From the NCBI GenBank assembly GCA_035499715.1, contig DATJYF010000220.1, positions 1 through 9,462 of the forward strand: a DNA stretch of 9,462 bases, given 5' to 3'. Of the stretch, positions 1-6,283 are shown piece after piece; the stretch's first letter is position 1; each line of letters opens with the position of its first letter. The DNA is from DASRHD01 sp035499715. Its GTDB lineage: Bacteria > Verrucomicrobiota > Verrucomicrobiia > Opitutales > Opitutaceae. The translations under genes and the position numbers were made by a program. Below the pieces are notes generated by a model. It did not search any database, had not been told where the DNA came from, and was given only the letters and a program-made list of their open reading frames with translations.

Positions 1-1
1 C

Positions 2-619
2 GCCACCGGAAAATTTGTCTACGATCCGTACGTCAACATCACTGACGCCGGCGACCATACGGTGCGCATGACGCTGCGCTACAACCCCGGCTGGTGGGAC
101 AGCGACCGCGACCGGATCGACACGACGCGGCAGCGCGCCGAGGTGAAAGGACTCGGCCCGCACCAGAAGCCGGGCGAGACGTTCGAATACGCCACCACTT
201 GGCGCACGGATCCCGACTTCCGCGGCAGCGACCGTTTTTGCCATGTCTTTCAACTCAAGGCGACCGACGGCGACAACGGTCCGCCGCTGGTCGTGCTCTC
301 GGTGCTCGACGGCGTCGGCCACGCTGGCGTGCGCTACTGGCCGGGCAGCTCCAAGGACTTCATCCCCGTGCGGGAATTTTCCTTCAAGCCCGGCGACTGG
401 CAGAACGTCCGTATTCGCATCAAGACCTCCGAGCAGGCCGACGGCGAAGTGATGGTGTCGGTCGACGGCGACAAATTTCAGGGCGTGACCGGCGTACGCG
501 TCTACCGGCCGGAAGCGTCGGATTACCGTCCGAAGTGGGGCCTCTATCGCGGCCTGACCAGGGGCATGGCGCTGCACGACGACTGGGTGGAGCACCGCGC
601 CTCGGCGCAAAAGCTTTGA
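2..619 (+). CDS. Polysaccharide lyase (heparinase I/PL20-like fold), 5'-truncated
   Basis: About 205 C-terminal residues are present. The open frame continues to the left window edge, so the true start and any signal peptide lie outside. The visible part reads as a beta-jelly-roll lyase of the PF14099 type (heparin lyase I / glucuronan lyase relatives). It has an R-Q-R-A-E strand early, then an H-V-F-Q-L-K strand, a G-D-W-Q-N-V strand before a V-S-V-D-G-D hairpin, and the characteristic K-W-G-L-Y-R strand near the C-terminus. Enzymes of this fold cleave uronic-acid polysaccharides by beta-elimination and are usually exported. Substrate cannot be read from this fragment. The internal ATG at 68 is not a credible start, because conserved-looking sequence (Y-D-P-Y-V-N) precedes it in frame. 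The gene converges on the 692-1474 gene, 72 nt away. Family assignment is from motif pattern only; another concanavalin-like glycan-binding protein is the main alternative. Confidence 0.7.
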   Translation, partial: ATGKFVYDPYVNITDAGDHTVRMTLRYNPGWWDSDRDRIDTTRQRAEVKGLGPHQKPGETFEYATTWRTDPDFRGSDRFCHVFQLKATDGDNGPPLVVLSVLDGVGHAGVRYWPGSSKDFIPVREFSFKPGDWQNVRIRIKTSEQADGEVMVSVDGDKFQGVTGVRVYRPEASDYRPKWGLYRGLTRGMALHDDWVEHRASAQKL

Positions 620-691
620 TCCGAGGTTCCGGCATCGGACGCCGGGTCAGGTTCTTCGCACCCGCCCGGCAAATCGTCCGCCGGCGGCCGG

Positions 692-1474
692 TCAGTTTTT
701 CTGGACGGCGTTGGGCAAATCCTGCACGCGGATGGCGGGCAGGTATTCCTTCACCTCGGGCGCGCCAAGGATGACCTGCGACGGGCGTTCGAGGCTTTCA
801 TTGACCTGTTGGGGCAGGTCGGTCGTCCGGCCGAGGTAGGGCACGCTGGCGCTGACCAGAGCCGGCAAAGACTCCGTTTGGTCCGTGCCAATGGAATCGA
901 GGCTCATCTGCGCGCGCCAGAGCAGTTTTTTCTGCCGGTTGTGCTTGAAATACGCGGCCGGACTGTAAGCCGAGATGACGAGGAAGTAACGGTTCTCCTC
1001 CAGGGCCTGGATCGTGTCATTGTAATCCGAGAAACCCGGATTCATGCGGTCAAAGCTGGCGCCGGCCACGAGCGCCAGCATCTGCGCCTGGTTGAAAATG
1101 ATTTTTTCGCCGCCACCGAAGTCCTCGATCTCGGGGTTCATGTAACCCCAGTGATAAACGATGATGTAGTCGATTTGCTTCGAATCCCTTGTCAGACCTT
1201 CGTAGTTGTCCGCCGCCAGCGCCTTCCGCACAAGCTGGTCGACCTTCTCCGGCGGCGGGGGCTTTTCCCCGGCGACGGTCTGGCCTTCCTCGCGATAACC
1301 GCCGGCAACCAGCAGGCAGGCGGCCGGATGGTCGGGCGTGGGCGGGGTCATCTTTTTTCCCGCTTCTGTGACGTAAGAATAAACGATGACATCGCGCGAA
1401 CGCTCGGCGCAAACCACGGCGGTGCTCATGCTCAAGGCGAGCAGGACGGCGGCAGATTTGGCCAGGGTGTGCAC
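692..1474 (-). CDS. Exported protein of unknown function, paralogue B of a tandem pair
   Basis: A 260-residue protein starting at a GTG. It is the only start codon between the upstream gene's stop and an obvious signal peptide: Lys6, a hydrophobic stretch at about residues 7-21, and probable cleavage after Val-Cys-Ala23. The mature part starts E-R-S-R-D-V-I-V-Y-S-Y-V. It carries blocks shared with its neighbour at 1512-2360: P-P-T-P-D-H-P, G-G-Y-R-E-E-G, Y-H-W-G-Y-M-N-P-E, G-F-S-D-Y-N, K-K-L-L-W-R-A-Q-M-S-L-D-S, and L-V-S-A-S-V-P-Y-L-G-R. By hand alignment the two are roughly 70% identical. Relative to paralogue A it lacks about 24 residues after the N-Y-x-G motif (near residue 97) and about 8 more after the M-N-P-E block. 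It has a divergent tail after K-E-Y-L-P. No catalytic motif is recognised. It probably acts in the periplasm or at the envelope and is expressed with paralogue A, whose stop lies 37 nt upstream. Confidence 0.85.
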   Translation of the reverse strand: MHTLAKSAAVLLALSMSTAVVCAERSRDVIVYSYVTEAGKKMTPPTPDHPAACLLVAGGYREEGQTVAGEKPPPPEKVDQLVRKALAADNYEGLTRDSKQIDYIIVYHWGYMNPEIEDFGGGEKIIFNQAQMLALVAGASFDRMNPGFSDYNDTIQALEENRYFLVISAYSPAAYFKHNRQKKLLWRAQMSLDSIGTDQTESLPALVSASVPYLGRTTDLPQQVNESLERPSQVILGAPEVKEYLPAIRVQDLPNAVQKN

Positions 1475-1511
1475 GGATCGACGGAACGGGAAAAGGATCG
1501 AGCCGTGGCGG

Positions 1512-2360
1512 CTAGTTGTTTTTGGCGCCGCCCGGAAGGTATTCCTTCACTTCCGGCGCACCCATGATGACTTGGGAGGGACGGTCCAGGCTTTCGTTGA
1601 TTTGCCGGGGAATGTCCGTCGCCCGGCCGAGATAGGGCACGCTGGCGCTCACCAGAGCCGGCATGGATTCTTCCTGCGTCGTGCCGCTGGAATCGAGGCT
1701 CATCTGTGCGCGCCAGAGAAGTTTCTTCACCCGGTGGTTCAGATAGGCGGCCGGGCTGAAGGCGGAGATGACGACGAAGTAGCGGTTCTGCTCCGTGGCC
1801 TGGATGATGTTGTTGTAGTCCGAAAAACCGGGCGTCAACCTGTCGATGCTGGCGCCGGCCACCAGCGCGATCATTTGCGGCTGGTTGAAAACGAGCCGGT
1901 TGGCGGCCTGGCTTTCATCGCTCAGGTCGCTGCCGAGATCGACGACTTCGGGGTTCATGTAGCCCCAGTGGTAGGCGATGATGTAGTCGAGCGCCTTGGA
2001 ATCGTCTTTCGCCGGATTATAGCCGGCCGGAAAATTCTTGGTGAATTCGCCGTTGAGCGCCCCCAGGGCCTTGGCATTGACGCCCCGATAGTTGGCGGCG
2101 GCGAGGGCATTGCGTACGAACTGGTTGATCTTATCTGGCGAGGGAGGTTTTTCTCCGGCGATTTTCTCGCCTTCTTCCCGATAGCCGCCCGGAATCAGGA
2201 GATAGGTGGCGGGATGGTCGGGCGTAGGCGGGATCAGCTTTTTGCCGGCGTCCGTGACATAGGAATAGACGATGACATCGCGCGTGCGGTCGGCGCGGGC
2301 CAGGGTTGCGCCTGCGCCGAGCAAAGCCAGAACGATGGCGAACTTGTGTGAAATGCGCAT
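1512..2360 (-). CDS. Exported protein of unknown function, paralogue A of a tandem pair
   Basis: A 282-residue protein. The ATG at 2360 is preferred because it begins directly with a signal peptide: Arg2, Lys6, a hydrophobic core at about 7-20, and Ala-Arg-Ala23 as the cleavage site. An in-frame TTG nine codons upstream only adds a non-signal extension. The mature protein starts D-R-T-R-D-V-I-V-Y-S-Y-V and aligns end to end with the 692-1474 product at roughly 70% identity. It has an extra segment of about 24 residues containing N-F-P-A-G-Y-N-P, and a D-L-S-D-E-S-Q-A-A-N insertion. Many Trp/Tyr/His residues are conserved between the copies (Y-H-W-G-Y-M-N-P-E; L-L-W-R-A-Q-M-S-L), suggesting a folded globular domain rather than a structural repeat. 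I do not recognise the family. It is first in the two-gene unit and is preceded by a stem-loop at 2373-2398. Confidence 0.87.
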   Translation of the reverse strand: MRISHKFAIVLALLGAGATLARADRTRDVIVYSYVTDAGKKLIPPTPDHPATYLLIPGGYREEGEKIAGEKPPSPDKINQFVRNALAAANYRGVNAKALGALNGEFTKNFPAGYNPAKDDSKALDYIIAYHWGYMNPEVVDLGSDLSDESQAANRLVFNQPQMIALVAGASIDRLTPGFSDYNNIIQATEQNRYFVVISAFSPAAYLNHRVKKLLWRAQMSLDSSGTTQEESMPALVSASVPYLGRATDIPRQINESLDRPSQVIMGAPEVKEYLPGGAKNN

Positions 2361-2372
2361 ATTGTCAGGGAA

Positions 2373-2398
2373 GGCTGGAACCTGCAAAGGTTGCAGCC
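2373..2398 (-). promoter_or_regulatory. Stem-loop in the leader of the paralogue pair
   Basis: The 26 nt form a hairpin of ten Watson-Crick pairs: five outer (2373-2377 with 2394-2398) and five inner (2379-2383 with 2388-2392). One internal single-base mismatch and a four-base loop complete it. It lies in the 87-nt gap between the DsbA-like stop and the ATG at 2360, ending 12 nt before that ATG on the minus strand. No T-tract follows on the minus strand, so it does not look like a classic intrinsic terminator. It could be a leader structure affecting translation or RNA stability, or chance in GC-rich DNA. Confidence 0.35.
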
Positions 2399-2447
2399 GC
2401 CCGGGCCCGGGGCAAGCTTTGCCGGTTCGCTGCCGCGGGGCGGGATC

Positions 2448-3104
2448 TCACGCCGCCGGCGGCCTGCCGAAATGGGCGGCGTGCACCGCATAGGCCGTGC
2501 TGTCGGACAGCATGGCGTCGATCGCCGCGGCCAGCGGCGCGGCGGTGACGAGCCCGGAAAAAACTGCCTTGTCGCCAATCGTGTCCTCCAGCACGAAGGC
2601 CGGCCGCTGCGCGATCTGCAGCGCGTGGAATTCCGCCGTGCTGGCGCGGACCCGCGTCTCGACTTCGCGCGCTTCCGCCCGCCCGCGCAGCTTTTCGCCG
2701 TCGAGGCCGGTCGCCTGCGCGGCGGCGGCGACCGCCTCGGCCATGTCGCCGATTTTCCGGCCTTCGCGCATGGCGGCGTGCATGAGCGCAAGGCGCAGGC
2801 GGTCATCGGTGAACCCAAAATCACGGCCGGCCTCGGCCACGAAATTCGGCGCGAGATAAAGACCCTGGCGCTCGGGCTCGAACCAGCCCGAGTTGAGCAT
2901 GAAAGGCGAGCGCATGATCGTGCCGCTGCGCCGATAAAACCAGTCGCATTGCGCGCGAGAGACGGGAAAATCGCCGGGATTCATCAGCGCGATCTTCCAG
3001 GCAAATTCGACCCGGCCGGTGTAACGCGCTTTCAGTTCGGCCCACGCCGGCTCGGCCCAGAGGCACCAGGAGGAGAGAATTTCTAGGTAGTAGGTGATTT
3101 TCAT
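2448..3104 (-). CDS. DsbA-fold thioredoxin-like protein with S-S-W-C motif
   Basis: A 218-residue protein of the DsbA/FrnE/HCCA-isomerase branch of the thioredoxin superfamily (PF01323-like). The ATG at 3104 is chosen because the beta-1 strand (M-K-I-T-Y-Y-L-E) begins there; an upstream in-frame start would add 18 arginine-rich residues of no apparent use. The active-site loop is Ser11-Ser12-Trp13-Cys14 where FrnE-type proteins carry C-P-W-C, so the first catalytic Cys is replaced by Ser. The helical insertion spans about 45-160. The expected cis-proline is Pro168 in Q-R-P-A-F, followed by a V-L-E-D-x-I-G-D-K-A strand and a C-terminal helix. There is no signal peptide, so it is probably cytoplasmic. 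Cys53 is the only other cysteine. It may be a reductase-like or glutathione-linked enzyme rather than a disulfide oxidase; the substrate is unknown. It is divergent from the phosphoesterase gene (154 nt between starts) and 87 nt upstream of the paralogue pair. Confidence 0.85.
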   Translation of the reverse strand: MKITYYLEILSSWCLWAEPAWAELKARYTGRVEFAWKIALMNPGDFPVSRAQCDWFYRRSGTIMRSPFMLNSGWFEPERQGLYLAPNFVAEAGRDFGFTDDRLRLALMHAAMREGRKIGDMAEAVAAAAQATGLDGEKLRGRAEAREVETRVRASTAEFHALQIAQRPAFVLEDTIGDKAVFSGLVTAAPLAAAIDAMLSDSTAYAVHAAHFGRPPAA

Positions 3105-3258
3105 GCCGTGCGGGGCGCAAAATCTCGGGCGAAAAACCGGACGCGTCAACCTCCGCATCGGGCCGATTTCCGGTCAAACCGCATTTGTAACCCAAAACTT
3201 TCATTTCCGCGCCCTGCCGGGGTTGCCCGGATGCGGGCGTACCCATAGGTTTGGGCGC

Positions 3259-5778
3259 GTGAAAGCGTCGCAATTTTTTTCCTGTCTTTCCGGCCTTCTG
3301 CTCGGGCTGGTGGCGGCGCCGCTGCCGGCCGGCCCGGCGCCGCCACGGATCGTGCCGGGTTTGCAGCCCGACGGCTCGACCTTGCTGCACAGCCAATGGT
3401 CGATCCGTCCCGCCGGCCGGCAGGTGGCGCTCGGCGATTTCCCCACCGGCATGGCCGTGCATCCCTCCGGCCGCTGGGCCGCGGTGCTGCACTGCGGTTA
3501 CGGCCGCCACGAGGTCCGTATCGTTGATCTGAATACTGGAGCAATCACCGCCGCCGCGCCCCTGCGGGAGGCTTTCTACGGCATCGCCTTTTCCGCCGAT
3601 GGCCGCATGCTCGTCTGCAGCGGCGCGAGCGATGAGGTGCTGCACGTTTTCGATTTTGCGGACGGAAAACTGACGCCGCGGCCGGACGTCGTGCTCGCGC
3701 CCAAGACCGGCACCGCCGTGCCGGCGGGCTTCGCGCTCGATCGCGGGGCGAAGACCGCTTTTGTCGCGTGCCTTTGGGGGCAGCGCGTCATGCGCGTGGA
3801 TCTCGCCGCCAGCAAGGTCGTCTGGGATGTTTCCCTCGCCCGCCCGTCGGCTTCAGCGAAAAGCAATCCGCCGCCGCCGACCAGCGTTCCCGGACAGCTC
3901 GCCGATAACGTCCTGCCTTATGCCGTGGTTTATGACGCCGGGCGCGGGCGTGTCTTGGTGAGCCTCTGGGGTGCGTCCGAAATCGTCGTGCTCTCGGCCA
4001 AGGACGGCGCGGTGCTCGCGCGTTGGCCCGCCGGCGACCGGCCGGGCGAATTGCTGCTGTCGCCCGACGGACGCCTTTTCGCCGCCAACAGTATTCGCAA
4101 CACCGTCACCGTGCTCGATGCGCGCAGCGGGGATATCCTCGAAACGCTTTCCGTCGCGCTCGCCGCCGGCGACCCGCCCGGCTACACGCCTGACAGCCTC
4201 GCGCTTTCGCCCGACGGCCGCACGCTCTTTGTGGCCGATGCCGACGCCAACGCCGTCGCGGTCTTCGACGTGAGCGCCGTTGGTCACACCCGCGCCCTCG
4301 GTTTCATTCCCACCGGTTGGATGCCCACCGCAGTGCGGCTCACCCCAGACGGCAGCCGGCTTCTGGTGGTCAGCGCCCGCGGCCTTGCGCCCCAGGCCAA
4401 CCCTCAGGGCCCGCAGCCCGTTCAGCCGCATCCGGAGCGCGCGCAGTACATCGGCGGCCTTTACCACGGCGCGCTCGGCATCGTAGCGCTGCCGCACGGA
4501 GATGAATTCACCCGCGCGCTCGTTCCGTGGACCGCCGCCGCGCTCGCCGGCCCGCCCGCGCCTTCGCGTGACAACCGGCCCTCGGCCATCCCGCAAAAAC
4601 CCGGCGGTCCCACGCCGCTGCGCTACGTGATTTACATCATCAAGGAAAACCGCACCTACGACCAGGTCTTGGGCGACCTGCCGCAGGGCAACGGAGATCC
4701 GGCGCTTTGTTTGTTTCCCGAAAACATCACGCCCAATGAGCATGCCCTCGCGCGCGAATTCGTTTTGCTCGACAATTTTTATGCGAACGCCGAGGTCAGC
4801 GCCAGCGGACACGAATGGAGCACGGCCGGCTACGCGAGCGAGTTCGTGGAAAAAGTCTGGCCCATCAATTATGGCCACCGAAACACGAAGTTCGTCTATC
4901 CGGGGGAGGGAAGCTTTCTCGCCGCCGTTCCGGCCAACGGCTATCTCTGGGATCGCGCCGCGGCGTCCGGCGTGAGTTATCGCAGCTACGGTGAATTTAT
5001 CGCCAACGGTCGGACGCCCGCCGATCCGTCCACCACGTCGGTGCCGGCCTTGCGCGGACATTTCGACGAGCATTTTCACGGCTGGGACCTGGCCTATCCC
5101 GATGTGCAGCGCGCGGCCCGCTTCATCGCCGAGCTCCATCGCTTCGAGGCCGCTGGCGACATGCCGCGGCTGCAAATCCTGCGCCTGCCCAACGACCATA
5201 CCGCCGGCACACTCGCCGGCAGCCCCACGCCCCGCGCCTTTGTCGCCGACAACGACCTCGCGCTCGGCCAGATCGTCGAGGCGGTCAGCCATTCCAAATT
5301 CTGGCCGCAGACGGCGATCTTTGTCGTGGAAGACGACGCCCAAAACGGCCCCGACCACGTCGACGCCCATCGCACCGTCGCATTCGTCATCAGTCCCTAC
5401 ACGCGGCGGGCCGCCGTTGACAGCACGCCCTACACGACCTGTTCGATGCTGCATACAATCGAACTCATCCTCGGCTTTCCGCCCATGTCGGCTTTCGATG
5501 AAGCGGCCGCGCCGATGCGCGCGAGCTTTGGCGACAAGCCGGACCTCACGCCCTACGCCGCCCGGCCGGCCGCGGTCGATCTCAATGAACGCAACTCCGC
5601 CTCGTCGCCGTTGTCCGTGCTTTCGCGCCGGCTCGATTTTTCCCGGGAGGACGCCGCCGATGAGCAGACGCTCAACCGCGCGGTCTGGGCCGCCATGCGC
5701 GGCGCTGGTTCGCCGATGCCGGCGCCGGTCCACGCCGCTTTCGTGCGCGCGCCCGCCCCGGCGGATGACGACGATTGA
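3259..5778 (+). CDS. Exported bifunctional YVTN/YncE-like beta-propeller and PF04185-type phosphoesterase
   Basis: An 839-residue protein from a GTG start, which sits directly before a signal peptide: Lys2, a hydrophobic core at about 10-20, and cleavage near Ala24. In-frame starts at 3094 and 3103 would add 52-55 non-signal residues and overlap the divergent DsbA-like gene. Residues of about 50-420 hold repeated propeller blades of YVTN/YncE type (H-P-S-G-R-W, S-A-D-G-R-M, S-P-D-G-R-L-F-A-A-N, S-P-D-G-R-T-L-F-V-A-D, each followed by a V-x-V-x-D strand). Residues of about 450-750 form an alkaline-phosphatase-superfamily phosphoesterase. It shows E463-N-R-T-Y-D468, G517-H-E-W520, N645-D-H-T648 and E691-D-D-A-Q-N-G-P-D-H700 running on to D702 and H704, all typical of the metal-binding and active-site loops of this family. 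It probably hydrolyses phosphate mono- or diesters in the periplasm or on the cell surface. The C-terminal 80 or so residues are low-complexity, Ala/Pro-rich, and end in a D-D-D-D tail. The fusion architecture is known; the substrate is not. Confidence 0.92.
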   Translation: MKASQFFSCLSGLLLGLVAAPLPAGPAPPRIVPGLQPDGSTLLHSQWSIRPAGRQVALGDFPTGMAVHPSGRWAAVLHCGYGRHEVRIVDLNTGAITAAAPLREAFYGIAFSADGRMLVCSGASDEVLHVFDFADGKLTPRPDVVLAPKTGTAVPAGFALDRGAKTAFVACLWGQRVMRVDLAASKVVWDVSLARPSASAKSNPPPPTSVPGQLADNVLPYAVVYDAGRGRVLVSLWGASEIVVLSAKDGAVLARWPAGDRPGELLLSPDGRLFAANSIRNTVTVLDARSGDILETLSVALAAGDPPGYTPDSLALSPDGRTLFVADADANAVAVFDVSAVGHTRALGFIPTGWMPTAVRLTPDGSRLLVVSARGLAPQANPQGPQPVQPHPERAQYIGGLYHGALGIVALPHGDEFTRALVPWTAAALAGPPAPSRDNRPSAIPQKPGGPTPLRYVIYIIKENRTYDQVLGDLPQGNGDPALCLFPENITPNEHALAREFVLLDNFYANAEVSASGHEWSTAGYASEFVEKVWPINYGHRNTKFVYPGEGSFLAAVPANGYLWDRAAASGVSYRSYGEFIANGRTPADPSTTSVPALRGHFDEHFHGWDLAYPDVQRAARFIAELHRFEAAGDMPRLQILRLPNDHTAGTLAGSPTPRAFVADNDLALGQIVEAVSHSKFWPQTAIFVVEDDAQNGPDHVDAHRTVAFVISPYTRRAAVDSTPYTTCSMLHTIELILGFPPMSAFDEAAAPMRASFGDKPDLTPYAARPAAVDLNERNSASSPLSVLSRRLDFSREDAADEQTLNRAVWAAMRGAGSPMPAPVHAAFVRAPAPADDDD

Positions 5779-5796
5779 AGATTTTCGCGGTTCACC

Positions 5797-5817
5797 GATC
5801 GTCACTCGCCGACGATC
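5797..5817. other. Inverted repeat over the yjbQ stop codon in the convergent gap
   Basis: Perfect 7-bp arms (5797-5803 and 5811-5817) flank a 7-nt loop. The structure lies 18 nt after the phosphoesterase stop and includes the yjbQ stop codon (5802-5804). It could slow or end transcription from both convergent genes. However, neither strand shows a T-tract after the stem, so it is at best a weak, non-canonical terminator. Confidence 0.3.
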
Positions 5818-6221
5818 TTGACCAGCACGCGCTTCCGGCGCCGGCCGTCGAACTCGCCGTAGAAAATCTGCTCCCACGGACCAAAGTCGAGCTTCCCGCC
5901 GGTCACCGCCACGACGACCTCGCGGCCCATGATGGTGCGCTTCAGGTGCGCGTCGGCGTTGTCCTCGCCGGTGCGGTTGTGGTCGTAGGCCGAATGCGGT
6001 TTTTCCGGCGCGAGCTTTTCCAGCCAGCGCTCGAAGTCCGCGTGCAAGCCGCTCTCGTCGTCATTGATGAACACGCTCGCGGTGATGTGCATGGCGTTGA
6101 CCAGGCACAGGCCCTCACGAACGCCGCTTTCGCGCAGGCAGACCTCGACCTGCGGCGTGATGTTGAGCAGCGCCCGGCGCGCCGGCACCTCGAACCAGAG
6201 CTCCTTACGAAACGATTTCAT
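5802..6221 (-). CDS. yjbQ: YjbQ family protein (UPF0047, secondary thiamine-phosphate synthase-like)
   Basis: A 139-residue protein, matching the family's usual length of about 135-140. The ATG at 6221 is chosen because the family begins with a short strand at this point (M-K-S-F-R-K-E-L); a 16-residue upstream extension is Cys/Arg-rich and unlike the family. Conserved landmarks are all present: N42-A-M-H45-I-T-A-S, F-I-N53-D-D-E, D62, H81, D87-N-A-D-A-H92-L-K-R, M-G99, G108-G-K-L-D-F-G-P-W116, and E123-F-D-G-R-R-R-K-R near the C-terminus. The family is a small trimeric beta-fold protein. Its E. coli member has weak thiamine-phosphate synthase activity in complementation tests, but its physiological role is unsettled. 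It is probably cytoplasmic. Nothing around it points to thiamine synthesis. It is divergent from the EndoQ-helicase gene across 62 nt and convergent with the phosphoesterase gene, so it is likely a single-gene unit. Confidence 0.95.
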   Translation of the reverse strand: MKSFRKELWFEVPARRALLNITPQVEVCLRESGVREGLCLVNAMHITASVFINDDESGLHADFERWLEKLAPEKPHSAYDHNRTGEDNADAHLKRTIMGREVVVAVTGGKLDFGPWEQIFYGEFDGRRRKRVLVKIVGE

Positions 6222-6240
6222 GCACCGGCCAGCTTCGCGG

Positions 6241-6260
6241 ATTGCGCGCCTGCAGGCAAT
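6241..6260. promoter_or_regulatory. Palindromic site in the 62-nt divergent intergenic region
   Basis: A 10-bp perfect palindrome (6248-6257) sits between 5-bp inverted flanks (6241-6245 and 6256-6260). The sequence lies 20 nt upstream of the yjbQ ATG and 23 nt upstream of the EndoQ-helicase ATG. This gap must hold the promoters of both divergent genes, so an operator is possible. No convincing -35/-10 pair was found on either strand. Confidence 0.2.
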
Positions 6261-6283
6261 GCTGCACACTACGATCTTCGCCG

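Noticed and set aside
620..691. Possible terminator between the convergent lyase and paralogue B genes
   Set aside because: Several short GC-rich inverted repeats occur, but none has a stable stem followed by a T-tract on either strand.
1386..2351. A 321-codon + strand frame over the exported paralogue pair
   Set aside because: The minus-strand frames have signal peptides and are alignable to each other at protein level. The + frame is repetitive Val/Asp/Gly-rich sequence typical of an antisense shadow.
3105..3258. Possible promoters or an N-terminal extension of the phosphoesterase in the divergent gap
   Set aside because: No convincing -35/-10 pair was found. An extended protein start at 3094 or 3103 would precede a clear signal peptide by more than 50 residues, so the gap is treated as non-coding.
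3853..5877. A 674-codon open frame on the minus strand antisense to the phosphoesterase gene
   Set aside because: It is a shadow: GC-rich codon bias removes stops from the antisense frame. Its translation is Arg/Gly-rich without domains, while the + strand frame has clear propeller and phosphoesterase motifs.
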